64,000 bases of DNA, taken from NCBI GenBank assembly GCA_023205875.1, contig CP060761.1:796322-860321 (forward strand), given 5' to 3'. Numbering within the stretch: position 1 is the first letter of the stretch; each line of letters opens with the position of its first letter. The notes under the pieces are model-generated. The model saw only the letters and a list, made by a program, of their open reading frames with translations. It searched no databases and was not told where the DNA came from. The translations under genes were made by a program, and so were the position numbers. This DNA comes from Chloropicon primus (Eukaryota; Chlorophyta; Chloropicophyceae; Chloropicales; Chloropicaceae). Shown here in pieces: positions 46,760 to 55,448 of this stretch.

Positions 46760-47147
46760 GAGAAAGGCTATTGGAATGGGACACGAATGACTCTCATCGT
46801 TGCACGCGGATTAAAATCAGTTATTGTAAACCAAGGACCTTTGAAGCTCCTTCCCCTCGATCTTTCTTCTCCTGGTATGATCGGCCCCGACTGCCCCTCG
46901 AAATGTTTTCAGAGTCCGCTTCGCTTCGTCTTTGTGGGGCGGCCCGTGGGGCGGCCGGTGGGGCGGCCGGTGTAGCGGCCGGTGGGGCGGCCGGTGTAGC
47001 GGCCGGTGGGGGGGGGGCGGCCTAATTCTGGAGCGGTTACAGTTTGGAAGGAGCGCGGGGCGACGAGGGCGAGAGACAACGCCGCTGCAAGTCGACAAGG
47101 AGAAGGAGAACCGAGCGAGCGGGACCGAGACGAGGGGAAGGAGTGAC
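46760..47147 (+). promoter_or_regulatory. Promoter cassette of acyltransferase 2 (longest minisatellite)
   Basis: 388 bp, the whole spacer between copies 1 and 2, so it must hold both the 3' end signals and the next promoter. The G-rich minisatellite (about 46935-47020) has about six 12-bp units of GTGGGGCGGCCG or GTGTAGCGGCCG, then a run of nine or ten G and the conserved CTAATTCTGGAGCGG. Confidence 0.7.
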
Positions 47148-49556
47148 ATGTCACGGGACAGACATCGCAGGAAGCAACCCTGCAAGTTCATGACTTCTGA
47201 GGACGTCAACGTGCTTCTAAGTGTCGAGCAGGGCGAGAATGGAGAGAAGAATGGTGGCGAAGCAAGCGCGGCCGAGGCCTCCTGGAGGTTCGTCTACCGT
47301 CCCGAAATCGATGGGTTGAGGTTCTGGGCCGTCATGCCGGTCCTCTTCTACCACTACGGCGCGGTGTTCGGCTTCACGGGGGGCTACGCCGGGGTTGACG
47401 TGTTTTTTGTCATCTCCGGGTACCTCATCACCTCCATCGTGCTGAGGGAGCTGTGCATGGGGAAGTCCGTCCTGCGCCACTTCTGGGAGCGCCGGGTGCG
47501 GAGACTCTTTCCCGCCATCGCTACCATGTTCGTGTGCCTGTACATCTACGGCTGGTTCATGCTGTCCCCCAACGTGTACAACAACTTTGTTGGGGAGTCG
47601 ATCTTCGGTCTCATCGCGGGCTCAAACTTTTATTACTACGTGACGACCAAGGACCTGGGAGGTTACGTGGCCGCGGGGCCCGAGGCCTACCCTTTGCTCC
47701 ATTTCTGGTCCCTGGCAGTGGAGGAGCAGTTCTACATGGTCTTGCCGGTCGTGCTGACATGCGTGTGGAGGTTCTGCAAGACTGACCGCAAGCGTTGGAT
47801 GTGGACTCTGGGGCTTTTGGGGTTTGTGCTCCTCGCCTCCTTTGCCTTCTCCGTAGGCTACACACCGATCAACAACCCCTTTTGCTTCTACTTGCTCTTT
47901 GCGCGGGCCTGGGAGCTGGCCATCGGCAGCTTTGTGGGCATCGCGACGTCGGACGTGGGAATGACTACCATGAGCAGAGTTCTGGGTCTCCACCTGGGCA
48001 AACGTGTCTCCCCTCTTGCCAAGCGCTTGATGCTGGAGGCGACGGGCTGGCTTGGCTTTGGGTTGATCCTCTTTGTGTACTTTTACTTCACCAGGGAAAT
48101 GGAGTACACATATCCTTACTACTACGCCTTGGGGCCTTGCGTTGGTGCGTTAATGGTGATTGTTGGGAACACCCCAGTCTTCAAGCCCTCCAAGGACCTC
48201 AGCGGTGACAGTGGTGACGGGGAACAGAGGATCATGACCACGTGCGGGTTGTTCTTGTCCTTTGCCCCTTTTGTTTGGATTGGGAAGATCTCTTACGCCC
48301 TCTATCTTTGGCACTGGCCACTCTGGTGCTTTCAGGGGGGAGTCCGCTTGAGTCAAAATAACGTGGTCTCTGCACTGGTGCTGACCATGGTAGCCATCGG
48401 ACTTTCTGCTGTAAGTACTCAGTTGATTGAGCAGCCCTTTCGTTCCGCGAAACGGGTCGGTAGGAAGCCCTTGTGGATTCTCTCTGGCATCGTGTGGACT
48501 GCTTTGCTCAGTTTCAGCATTGCAGTGCATGTGCTAGAGGTCGGGGGATCCAACAAGACGATTGCGGCGCCCCAAGTGGAGGACGGGATGGACAGCAGCA
48601 GCACTGTTTTTGTGCCCACTGGAAGTGAACCCCAATCCTTCTTTTTGGAAGATGCGAATCCCGAGCTCTTCTCCGTAGAAGGAATAGAGAAAAGCTCTAC
48701 CTTGAGTAGGAAGTACAGGGAGGAGGTGACGATGCTTATGGGTGACGACCCCCCTGATGGAAAATGCAAAGTTATCAGCGACAAGAGCCCTGCCTTTGAT
48801 GAGTGCCCTGGTGCAGAGGACATGATCGTGTACAACGAGGCGGGGGACCCTCCTTGTCTGGCATTTTTGGGAAACTCTCACATGTGGCATCATATACTCA
48901 CCATTGCTTCTTTGGCCAAGGAATATGACGTCTCTTACCTATGGCTTACGAGAACCGGGCGAGGGGACCGTTTTGGTGGTTGTGAATCGACACCTGATCC
49001 GCCAACGCCTTGGGATGAGCAGAGAATCAGAATCCTGAAGCAATGGAAGCCCAAAAGGGTGATTTTCGCAACCCATCGTCCCTATTGTTTACTGGCAAAC
49101 AATAGCACCTTGGATGGCTTGATGAGTGGCGCCCCCGAGAAGGTCTTGATCATGGGAGACAATCCACACCTTGATTCTGGATCTTTTCCTTTCGAAATCA
49201 GACGCGGTTTTGGTGTGTTGCAGAAAGAGCTTTTGAATGCCATCAAGGTTGGGGATGTATCAAGCCTTGACTTTCTATCCACCATAAAGCCCGAGCGCTT
49301 TGATTTTTTTCTTCGTACTGAGGACCGACTGAGGAAAGCAATAGAAAGCAACCCAAAGTACAATGGCACAATCCAGTTTGAAAGCACATACCCTGCATTC
49401 ATGGACCAGAACAACACCTTTGTGCAGGTTGTTGGTGCGGAAACGGAAGGTGGCAACCGTATGTTATACGTTGACGGAGGACACGTGAACCGTGACGGAT
49501 CGGAACGTTTAAGGGAGTACTTCAGAGAGCACATCTTCGGGGACCTCGATTGCTGA
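47148..49556 (+). CDS. OafA-like acyltransferase-3 with SGNH domain, copy 2 (3' type II)
   Basis: 802 aa. The membrane half is essentially that of copy 1. The SGNH half switches to an alternative type from about 48.88 kb: GNSHMWHH, LTRTGRGDRF, FEIRRGFGVLQ, KPERFDFFLRTEDRL and DGGHVNRDG in place of DLSHLSADG. The Ser/Asp/His set is retained, so it should be active with altered surface residues. It shares this 3' type only with copy 6. Confidence 0.9.
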   Translation: MSRDRHRRKQPCKFMTSEDVNVLLSVEQGENGEKNGGEASAAEASWRFVYRPEIDGLRFWAVMPVLFYHYGAVFGFTGGYAGVDVFFVISGYLITSIVLRELCMGKSVLRHFWERRVRRLFPAIATMFVCLYIYGWFMLSPNVYNNFVGESIFGLIAGSNFYYYVTTKDLGGYVAAGPEAYPLLHFWSLAVEEQFYMVLPVVLTCVWRFCKTDRKRWMWTLGLLGFVLLASFAFSVGYTPINNPFCFYLLFARAWELAIGSFVGIATSDVGMTTMSRVLGLHLGKRVSPLAKRLMLEATGWLGFGLILFVYFYFTREMEYTYPYYYALGPCVGALMVIVGNTPVFKPSKDLSGDSGDGEQRIMTTCGLFLSFAPFVWIGKISYALYLWHWPLWCFQGGVRLSQNNVVSALVLTMVAIGLSAVSTQLIEQPFRSAKRVGRKPLWILSGIVWTALLSFSIAVHVLEVGGSNKTIAAPQVEDGMDSSSTVFVPTGSEPQSFFLEDANPELFSVEGIEKSSTLSRKYREEVTMLMGDDPPDGKCKVISDKSPAFDECPGAEDMIVYNEAGDPPCLAFLGNSHMWHHILTIASLAKEYDVSYLWLTRTGRGDRFGGCESTPDPPTPWDEQRIRILKQWKPKRVIFATHRPYCLLANNSTLDGLMSGAPEKVLIMGDNPHLDSGSFPFEIRRGFGVLQKELLNAIKVGDVSSLDFLSTIKPERFDFFLRTEDRLRKAIESNPKYNGTIQFESTYPAFMDQNNTFVQVVGAETEGGNRMLYVDGGHVNRDGSERLREYFREHIFGDLDC

Positions 49557-49920
49557 GAGAAAGGCTATTGGAATGGGACACGAATGACTTCCATCGTTGC
49601 GCATGGATTAAAACCAGTTATTGTAAACGAAGGACCTTTGAAGCTCCTTCCCCTCGATCTTTCTTCTCCTGGTACGATCGGCCCCGACTGCCCCTCGAAA
49701 TGTTTTCAGAGTCCGCTTCGCTTCGTCTTTGTGGGGCGGGCTGTGGGGCGCCCCGTGGGGCGGCCGGTGGGGCGGCCGGTGGGGGGGGGGCGGCCTAATT
49801 CTGGAGCGGTTACAGTTTGGAAGGAGCGCGGGGCGACGAGGGCGAGAGACAACGCCGCTGCAAGTCGACAAGGAGAAGGAGAACCGAGCGAGCGGGACCG
49901 AGACGAGGGGAAGGAGTGAC
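49557..49920 (+). promoter_or_regulatory. Promoter cassette of acyltransferase 3 (type II spacer)
   Basis: Follows a type II gene and carries the type II spacer marks: GACTTCCATCG, AAACGAAGGACC, GGTACGATCGG and GGGCGGGCTGTGGGGCGCCCC at the minisatellite start. The same spacer follows copy 6. Confidence 0.7.
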
Positions 49921-52320
49921 ATGTCACGAGACAGACATCGCAGGAAGCAACCCTGCAAGTTCATGACTTCTGAGGACGTCAACGTGCTTCTAAGTGTCGA
50001 GCAGGGCGAGAATGGAGAGAAGAAGGGTGGCGAAGCAAGCGCGGCCGAGGCCTCCTGGAGGTTCGTCTACCGTCCCGAAATCGATGGGTTGAGGTTCTGG
50101 GCCGTCATGCCGGTCCTCTTCTACCACTACGGCGCGGTGTTCGGCTTCACGGGAGGCTACGCCGGGGTTGACGTGTTCTTTGTCATCTCCGGGTACCTCA
50201 TCACCTCCATCGTGCTGAGGGAGCTGTGCATGGGGAAGTCCGTCCTGCGCCACTTCTGGGAGCGCCGGGTGCGGAGACTCTTTCCCGCCATCGCTACCAT
50301 GTTCGTGTGCCTGTACATCTACGGCTGGTTCATGCTGTCCCCCAACGTGTACAACAACTTTGTTGGGGAGTCGATCTTCGGTCTCATCGCGGGCTCAAAC
50401 TTTTATTACTACGTGACGACCAAGGACCTGGGAGGTTACATGGCCGCGGGGCCCGAGGCCTACCCTTTGCTCCATTTCTGGTCCCTGGCAGTGGAGGAGC
50501 AGTTCTACATGGTCTTGCCGGTCGTGCTGACATGCGTGTGGAGGTTCTGCAAGACTGACCGCAAGCGTTGGATGTGGACTCTGGGGTTTTTGGGGTTTGT
50601 GCTCCTCGCCTCCTTTGCCTTCTCCGTAGGCTACACACCGATCAACAACCCCTTTTGCTTCTACTTGCTCTTTGCGCGGGCCTGGGAGCTGGCCATCGGC
50701 AGCTTTGTGGGCATCGCGACGTCGGACGTGGGAATGGCTACCATGAGCAGAGTTCTGGGTCTCCACCTGGGCAAACGTGTCTCCCCTCTTGCCAAGCGCT
50801 TGATGCTGGAGGCGACGGGCTGGCTTGGCTTTGGGTTGATCCTCTTTGTGTACTTTTACTTCACCAGGGAAATGGAGTACACATATCCTTACTACTACGC
50901 CTTGGGGCCTTGCGTTGGTGCGTTAATGGTGATTGTTGGGAACACCCCAGTCTTCAAGCCCTCCAAGGACCTCAGCGGTGACAGTGGTGACGGGGAACAG
51001 AGGATCATGACCACGTGCGGGTTGTTCTTGTCCTTTGCCCCTTTTGTTTGGATTGGGAAGATCTCTTACGCCCTCTATCTTTGGCACTGGCCACTCTGGT
51101 GCTTTCAGGGGGGAGTCCGCTTGAGTCAAAATAACGTGGTCTCTGCACTGGTGCTGACCATGGTAGCCATCGGACTTTCTGCTGTAAGTACTCAGTTGAT
51201 TGAGCAGCCCTTTCGTTCCGCGAAACGGGTCGGTAGGAAGCCCTTGTGGATTCTCTCTGGCATCGTGTGGACTGCTTTGCTCAGTTTCAGCATTGCAGTG
51301 CATGTGCTAGAGGTCGGGGGATCCAACAAGACGATTGCGGTGCCCCAAGTGGAGGACGGGATGGACAGCAGCAGCACTGTTTTTGTGCCCACTGGAAGTG
51401 AACCCCAATCCTTCTTTTTGGAAGATGCGAATCCCGAGCTCTTCTCCGTGGAAGGAATAGAGAAAAGCTCTACCTTGAGTAGGAGGTACAGGGAGGAGCT
51501 GAAGATGCTTATGGGTGACGAACCCCCTGATGGAGAATGCAAATCTATCAACGACAAGAGCCCTGCCTTTGATGAGTGCCCTGGTGCAGAGGACATGATC
51601 GTGTACAACGAGGCGGGGGACCCTCCTTGTCTGGCATTTTTGGGAAACTCTCACCTGGGACATCATATACTCACCATTGCTTCTTTGGCCAAGGAATATG
51701 ACGTCTCTTACCTATGGCTTAAGAGACCCGGGCGAGGGGACCGTTTTGGTGGTTGTGAATCGACACCTGATCCGCCAACGCCTTGGGATGAGCAGAGAAT
51801 CAGAATCCTGAAGCAATGGAAGCCCAAAAGGGTGATTTTCGCAACCCATCGTCCCTATTGTTTACTGGCAAACAATAGCACCTTGGATGGCTTGATGAGT
51901 GGCGCCCCCGAGAAGGTCTTGATCATGGGAGACAATCCACTTCTTGATTATGGATCTTTTCCTTTCAAAATCAGACAAAAGTTGCAGAAAGAGCTTTTGA
52001 ATGCCATCAAGGTTGGGGATGTATCAAGCCTTGACTTTCTCTCTACCATAAAGCCCAAGAAATTTGATGATTTTCTTCGTACTGAGGACGGACTGAGGAA
52101 AGCAATAGAAAGCAACCCAAAGTACAATGGCACAATCCAGTTTGAAAGCACATACCCTGCATTCATGGACCAGAACAACGCCTTTGTGCAGGTTGTTGGT
52201 GCGGAAACGGAAGGTGGCAACCGCATGACATACGCCGACTTATCACACTTGAGCGCTGACGGATCGGAACGTTTAAGGGAGTACTTCAGAGAGCACATCT
52301 TCGGGGACCTCGATTGCTGA
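49921..52320 (+). CDS. OafA-like acyltransferase-3 with SGNH domain, copy 3 (3' type I)
   Basis: 799 aa, the same domains as copy 1. It differs at scattered sites, mainly in the SGNH half: RRYREELKMLMGDEPPDGECKSINDK, LKRPGRGDRF, LLDYGSFPFKIRQ, and DLSHLSADG retained. The only frequent membrane-half changes (VAAGPE to MAAGPE, GMTTMS to GMATMS) are shared with copies 4-6. Confidence 0.9.
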   Translation: MSRDRHRRKQPCKFMTSEDVNVLLSVEQGENGEKKGGEASAAEASWRFVYRPEIDGLRFWAVMPVLFYHYGAVFGFTGGYAGVDVFFVISGYLITSIVLRELCMGKSVLRHFWERRVRRLFPAIATMFVCLYIYGWFMLSPNVYNNFVGESIFGLIAGSNFYYYVTTKDLGGYMAAGPEAYPLLHFWSLAVEEQFYMVLPVVLTCVWRFCKTDRKRWMWTLGFLGFVLLASFAFSVGYTPINNPFCFYLLFARAWELAIGSFVGIATSDVGMATMSRVLGLHLGKRVSPLAKRLMLEATGWLGFGLILFVYFYFTREMEYTYPYYYALGPCVGALMVIVGNTPVFKPSKDLSGDSGDGEQRIMTTCGLFLSFAPFVWIGKISYALYLWHWPLWCFQGGVRLSQNNVVSALVLTMVAIGLSAVSTQLIEQPFRSAKRVGRKPLWILSGIVWTALLSFSIAVHVLEVGGSNKTIAVPQVEDGMDSSSTVFVPTGSEPQSFFLEDANPELFSVEGIEKSSTLSRRYREELKMLMGDEPPDGECKSINDKSPAFDECPGAEDMIVYNEAGDPPCLAFLGNSHLGHHILTIASLAKEYDVSYLWLKRPGRGDRFGGCESTPDPPTPWDEQRIRILKQWKPKRVIFATHRPYCLLANNSTLDGLMSGAPEKVLIMGDNPLLDYGSFPFKIRQKLQKELLNAIKVGDVSSLDFLSTIKPKKFDDFLRTEDGLRKAIESNPKYNGTIQFESTYPAFMDQNNAFVQVVGAETEGGNRMTYADLSHLSADGSERLREYFREHIFGDLDC

Positions 52321-52684
52321 GAGAAAGGCTATTGGAATGGGACACGAATGACTCTCATCGTTGCGCATGGATTAAAATCAGTTATTGTAAACCAAGGACC
52401 TTTGAAGCTCCTTCCCCTCGATCTTTCTTCTCCTGGTATGATCGGCCCCGACTGCCCCTCGAAATGTTTTCAGAGTCCGCTTCGCTTCGTCTTTGTGGGG
52501 CGGCCCGTGGGGCGGCCGGTGGGGCGGCCGGTGGGGCGGCCGGTGGGGGGGGGGCGGCCTAATTCTGGAGCGGTTACAGTTTGGAAGGAGCGCGGGGCGA
52601 CGAGGGCGAGAGACAACGCCGCTGCAAGTCGACAAGGAGAAGGAGAACCGAGCGAGCGGGACCGAGACGAGGGGAAGGAGTGAC
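52321..52684 (+). promoter_or_regulatory. Promoter cassette of acyltransferase 4
   Basis: Type I spacer (GACTCTCATCG, AAACCAAGGACC, GGTATGATCGG) with four GTGGGGCGGCCG-type units and a G run. Essentially identical to the cassette of copy 5. Confidence 0.7.
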
Positions 52685-55084
52685 ATGTCACGGGGCAGAC
52701 ATCGCAGGAAGCAACCCTGCAAGTTCATGACTTCTGAGGACGTCAACGTGCTTCTAAGTGTCGAGCAGGGCGAGAATGGAGAGAAGAAGGGTGGCGAAGC
52801 AAGCGCGGCCGAGGCCTCCTGGAGGTTCGTCTACCGTCCCGAAATCGATGGGTTGAGGTTCTGGGCCGTCATGCCGGTCCTCTTCTACCACTACGGCGCG
52901 GTGTTCGGCTTCACGGGAGGCTACGCCGGGGTTGACGTGTTCTTTGTCATCTCCGGGTACCTCATCACCTCCATCGTGCTGAGGGAGCTGTGCATGGGGA
53001 AGTCCGTCCTGCGCCACTTCTGGGAGCGCCGGGTGCGGAGACTCTTTCCCGCCATCGCTACCATGTTCGTGTGCCTGTACATTCACGGCTGGTTCATGCT
53101 GTCCCCCAACGTGTACAACAACTTTGTTGGGGAGTCGATCTTCGGTCTCATCGCGGGCTCAAACTTTTATTACTACGTGACGACCAAGGACCTGGGAGGT
53201 TACATGGCCGCGGGGCCCGAGGCCTACCCTTTGCTCCATTTCTGGTCCCTGGCAGTGGAGGAGCAGTTCTACATGGTCTTGCCGGTCGTGCTGACATGCG
53301 TGTGGAGGTTCTGCAAGACTGACCGCAAGCGTTGGATGTGGACTCTGGGGCTTTTGGGGTTTGTGCTCCTCGCCTCCTTTGCCTTCTCCGTAGGCTACAC
53401 ACCGATCAACAACCCCTTTTGCTTCTACTTGCTCTTTGCGCGGGCCTGGGAGCTGGCCATCGGCAGCTTTGTGGGCATCGCGACGTCGGACGTGGGAATG
53501 GCTACCATGAGCAGAGTTCTGGGTCTCCACCTGGGCAAACGTGTCTCCCCTCTTGCCAAGCGCTTGATGCTGGAGGCGACGGGCTGGCTTGGCTTTGGGT
53601 TGATCCTCTTTGTGTACTTTTACTTCACCAGGGAAATGGAGTACACATATCCTTACTACTACGCCTTGGGGCCTTGCGTTGGTGCGTTAATGGTGATTGT
53701 TGGGAACACCCCAGTCTTCAAGCCCTCCAAGGACCTCAGCGGTGACAGTGGTGACGGGGAACAGAGGATCATGACCACGTGCGGGTTGTTCTTGTCCTTT
53801 GCCCCTTTTGTTTGGATTGGGAAGATCTCTTACGCCCTCTATCTTTGGCACTGGCCACTCTGGTGCTTTCAGGGGGGAGTCCGCTTGAGTCAAAATAACG
53901 TGGTCTCTGCACTGGTGCTGACCATGGTAGCCATCGGACTTTCTGATGTAAGTACTCAGTTGATTGAGCAGCCCTTTCGTTCCGCGAAACGGGTCGGTAG
54001 GAAGCCCTTGTGGATTCTCTCTGGCATCGTGTGGACTGCTTTGCTCAGTTTCAGCATTGCAGTGCATGTGCTAGAGGTCGGGGGATCCAACAAGACGATT
54101 GCGGTGCCCCAAGTGGAGGACGGGATGGACAGCAGCAGCACTGTTTTTGTGCCCACTGGAAGTGAACCCCAATCCTTCTTTTTGGAAGATGCGAATCCCG
54201 AGCTCTTCTCCGTGGAAGGAATAGAGAAAAGCTCTACCTTGAGTAGGAGGTACAGGGAGGAGCTGAAGATGCTTATGGGTGACGAACTCCCTGATGGAGA
54301 ATGCAAAGTTATCAGCGACAAGAGCCCTGCCTTTGATGAGTGCCCTGGTGCAGAGGACATGATCGTGTACAACGAGGCGGGGGACCCTCCTTGTCTGGCA
54401 TTTTTGGGAAACTCTCACCTGGGACATCATATACTCACCATTGCTTCTTTGGCCAAGGAATATGACGTCTCTTACCTATGGCTTAAGAGACCCGGGCGAG
54501 GGGACCTTTTTGGTGGTTGTGGTTCGACACCTGATCCGCCATCGCCTTGGGATGAGCAGAGAATCAGGATCCTGAAGCAATGGAAGCCCAAAAGGGTGAT
54601 TTTCGCAACCCATCGTCCCTATTGTTTACTGGCAAACAATAGCACCTTGGATGGCTTGATGAGTGGCGCCCCCGAGAAGGTCTTGATCATGGGAGACAAT
54701 CCACTTCTTGATTATGGATCTTTTCCTTTCAAAATCAGACAAAAGTTGCAGAAAGAGCTTTTGAATGCCATCAAGGTTGGGGATGTATCAAGCCTTGACT
54801 TTCTCTCTACCATAAAGCCCAAGAAATTTGATGATTTTCTTCGTACTGAGGACGGACTGAGGAAAGCAATAGAAAGCAACCCAAAGTACAATGGCACAAT
54901 CCAGTTTGAAAGCACATACCCTGCATTCATGGACCAGAACAACGCCTTTGTGCAGGTTGTTGGTGCGGAAACGGAAGGTGGCAACCGCATGACATACGCC
55001 GACTTATCACACTTGAGCGCTGACGGATCGGAACGTTTAAGGGAGTACTTCAGAGAGCACATCTTCGGGGACCTCGATTGCTGA
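52685..55084 (+). CDS. OafA-like acyltransferase-3 with SGNH domain, copy 4 (3' type I)
   Basis: 799 aa. All catalytic motifs are intact. Variable-region marks are GDELPDGECKVISDK, LKRPGRGDLFGGCGSTPDPPSPW and GLSDVSTQLIEQPF (Asp for Ala). Together with copy 5 it forms the most recent duplication in the array; I noticed His/Tyr in CLYIHGWF and the G-run indel as differences. Confidence 0.9.
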   Translation: MSRGRHRRKQPCKFMTSEDVNVLLSVEQGENGEKKGGEASAAEASWRFVYRPEIDGLRFWAVMPVLFYHYGAVFGFTGGYAGVDVFFVISGYLITSIVLRELCMGKSVLRHFWERRVRRLFPAIATMFVCLYIHGWFMLSPNVYNNFVGESIFGLIAGSNFYYYVTTKDLGGYMAAGPEAYPLLHFWSLAVEEQFYMVLPVVLTCVWRFCKTDRKRWMWTLGLLGFVLLASFAFSVGYTPINNPFCFYLLFARAWELAIGSFVGIATSDVGMATMSRVLGLHLGKRVSPLAKRLMLEATGWLGFGLILFVYFYFTREMEYTYPYYYALGPCVGALMVIVGNTPVFKPSKDLSGDSGDGEQRIMTTCGLFLSFAPFVWIGKISYALYLWHWPLWCFQGGVRLSQNNVVSALVLTMVAIGLSDVSTQLIEQPFRSAKRVGRKPLWILSGIVWTALLSFSIAVHVLEVGGSNKTIAVPQVEDGMDSSSTVFVPTGSEPQSFFLEDANPELFSVEGIEKSSTLSRRYREELKMLMGDELPDGECKVISDKSPAFDECPGAEDMIVYNEAGDPPCLAFLGNSHLGHHILTIASLAKEYDVSYLWLKRPGRGDLFGGCGSTPDPPSPWDEQRIRILKQWKPKRVIFATHRPYCLLANNSTLDGLMSGAPEKVLIMGDNPLLDYGSFPFKIRQKLQKELLNAIKVGDVSSLDFLSTIKPKKFDDFLRTEDGLRKAIESNPKYNGTIQFESTYPAFMDQNNAFVQVVGAETEGGNRMTYADLSHLSADGSERLREYFREHIFGDLDC

Positions 55085-55448
55085 GAGAAAGGCTATTGGA
55101 ATGGGACACGAATGACTCTCATCGTTGCGCATGGATTAAAATCAGTTATTGTAAACCAAGGACCTTTGAAGCTCCTTCCCCTCGATCTTTCTTCTCCTGG
55201 TATGATCGGCCCCGACTGCCCCTCGAAATGTTTTCAGAGTCCGCTTCGCTTCGTCTTTGTGGGGCGGCCCGTGGGGCGGCCGGTGGGGCGGCCGGTGGGG
55301 CGGCCGGTGGGGGGGGGGCGGCCTAATTCTGGAGCGGTTACAGTTTGGAAGGAGCGCGGGGCGACGAGGGCGAGAGACAACGCCGCTGCAAGTCGACAAG
55401 GAGAAGGAGAACCGAGCGAGCGGGACCGAGACGAGGGGAAGGAGTGAC
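55085..55448 (+). promoter_or_regulatory. Promoter cassette of acyltransferase 5
   Basis: Same as the copy 4 cassette: type I spacer, four minisatellite units and a G run. Confidence 0.7.

Noticed and set aside
46932-47147. In-frame N-terminal extension (WGGPWGGRWGG...) of the acyltransferases
   Set aside because: No ATG, encoded by the promoter minisatellite, variable in length between copies; the ATG in GAGTGACATG is used instead.
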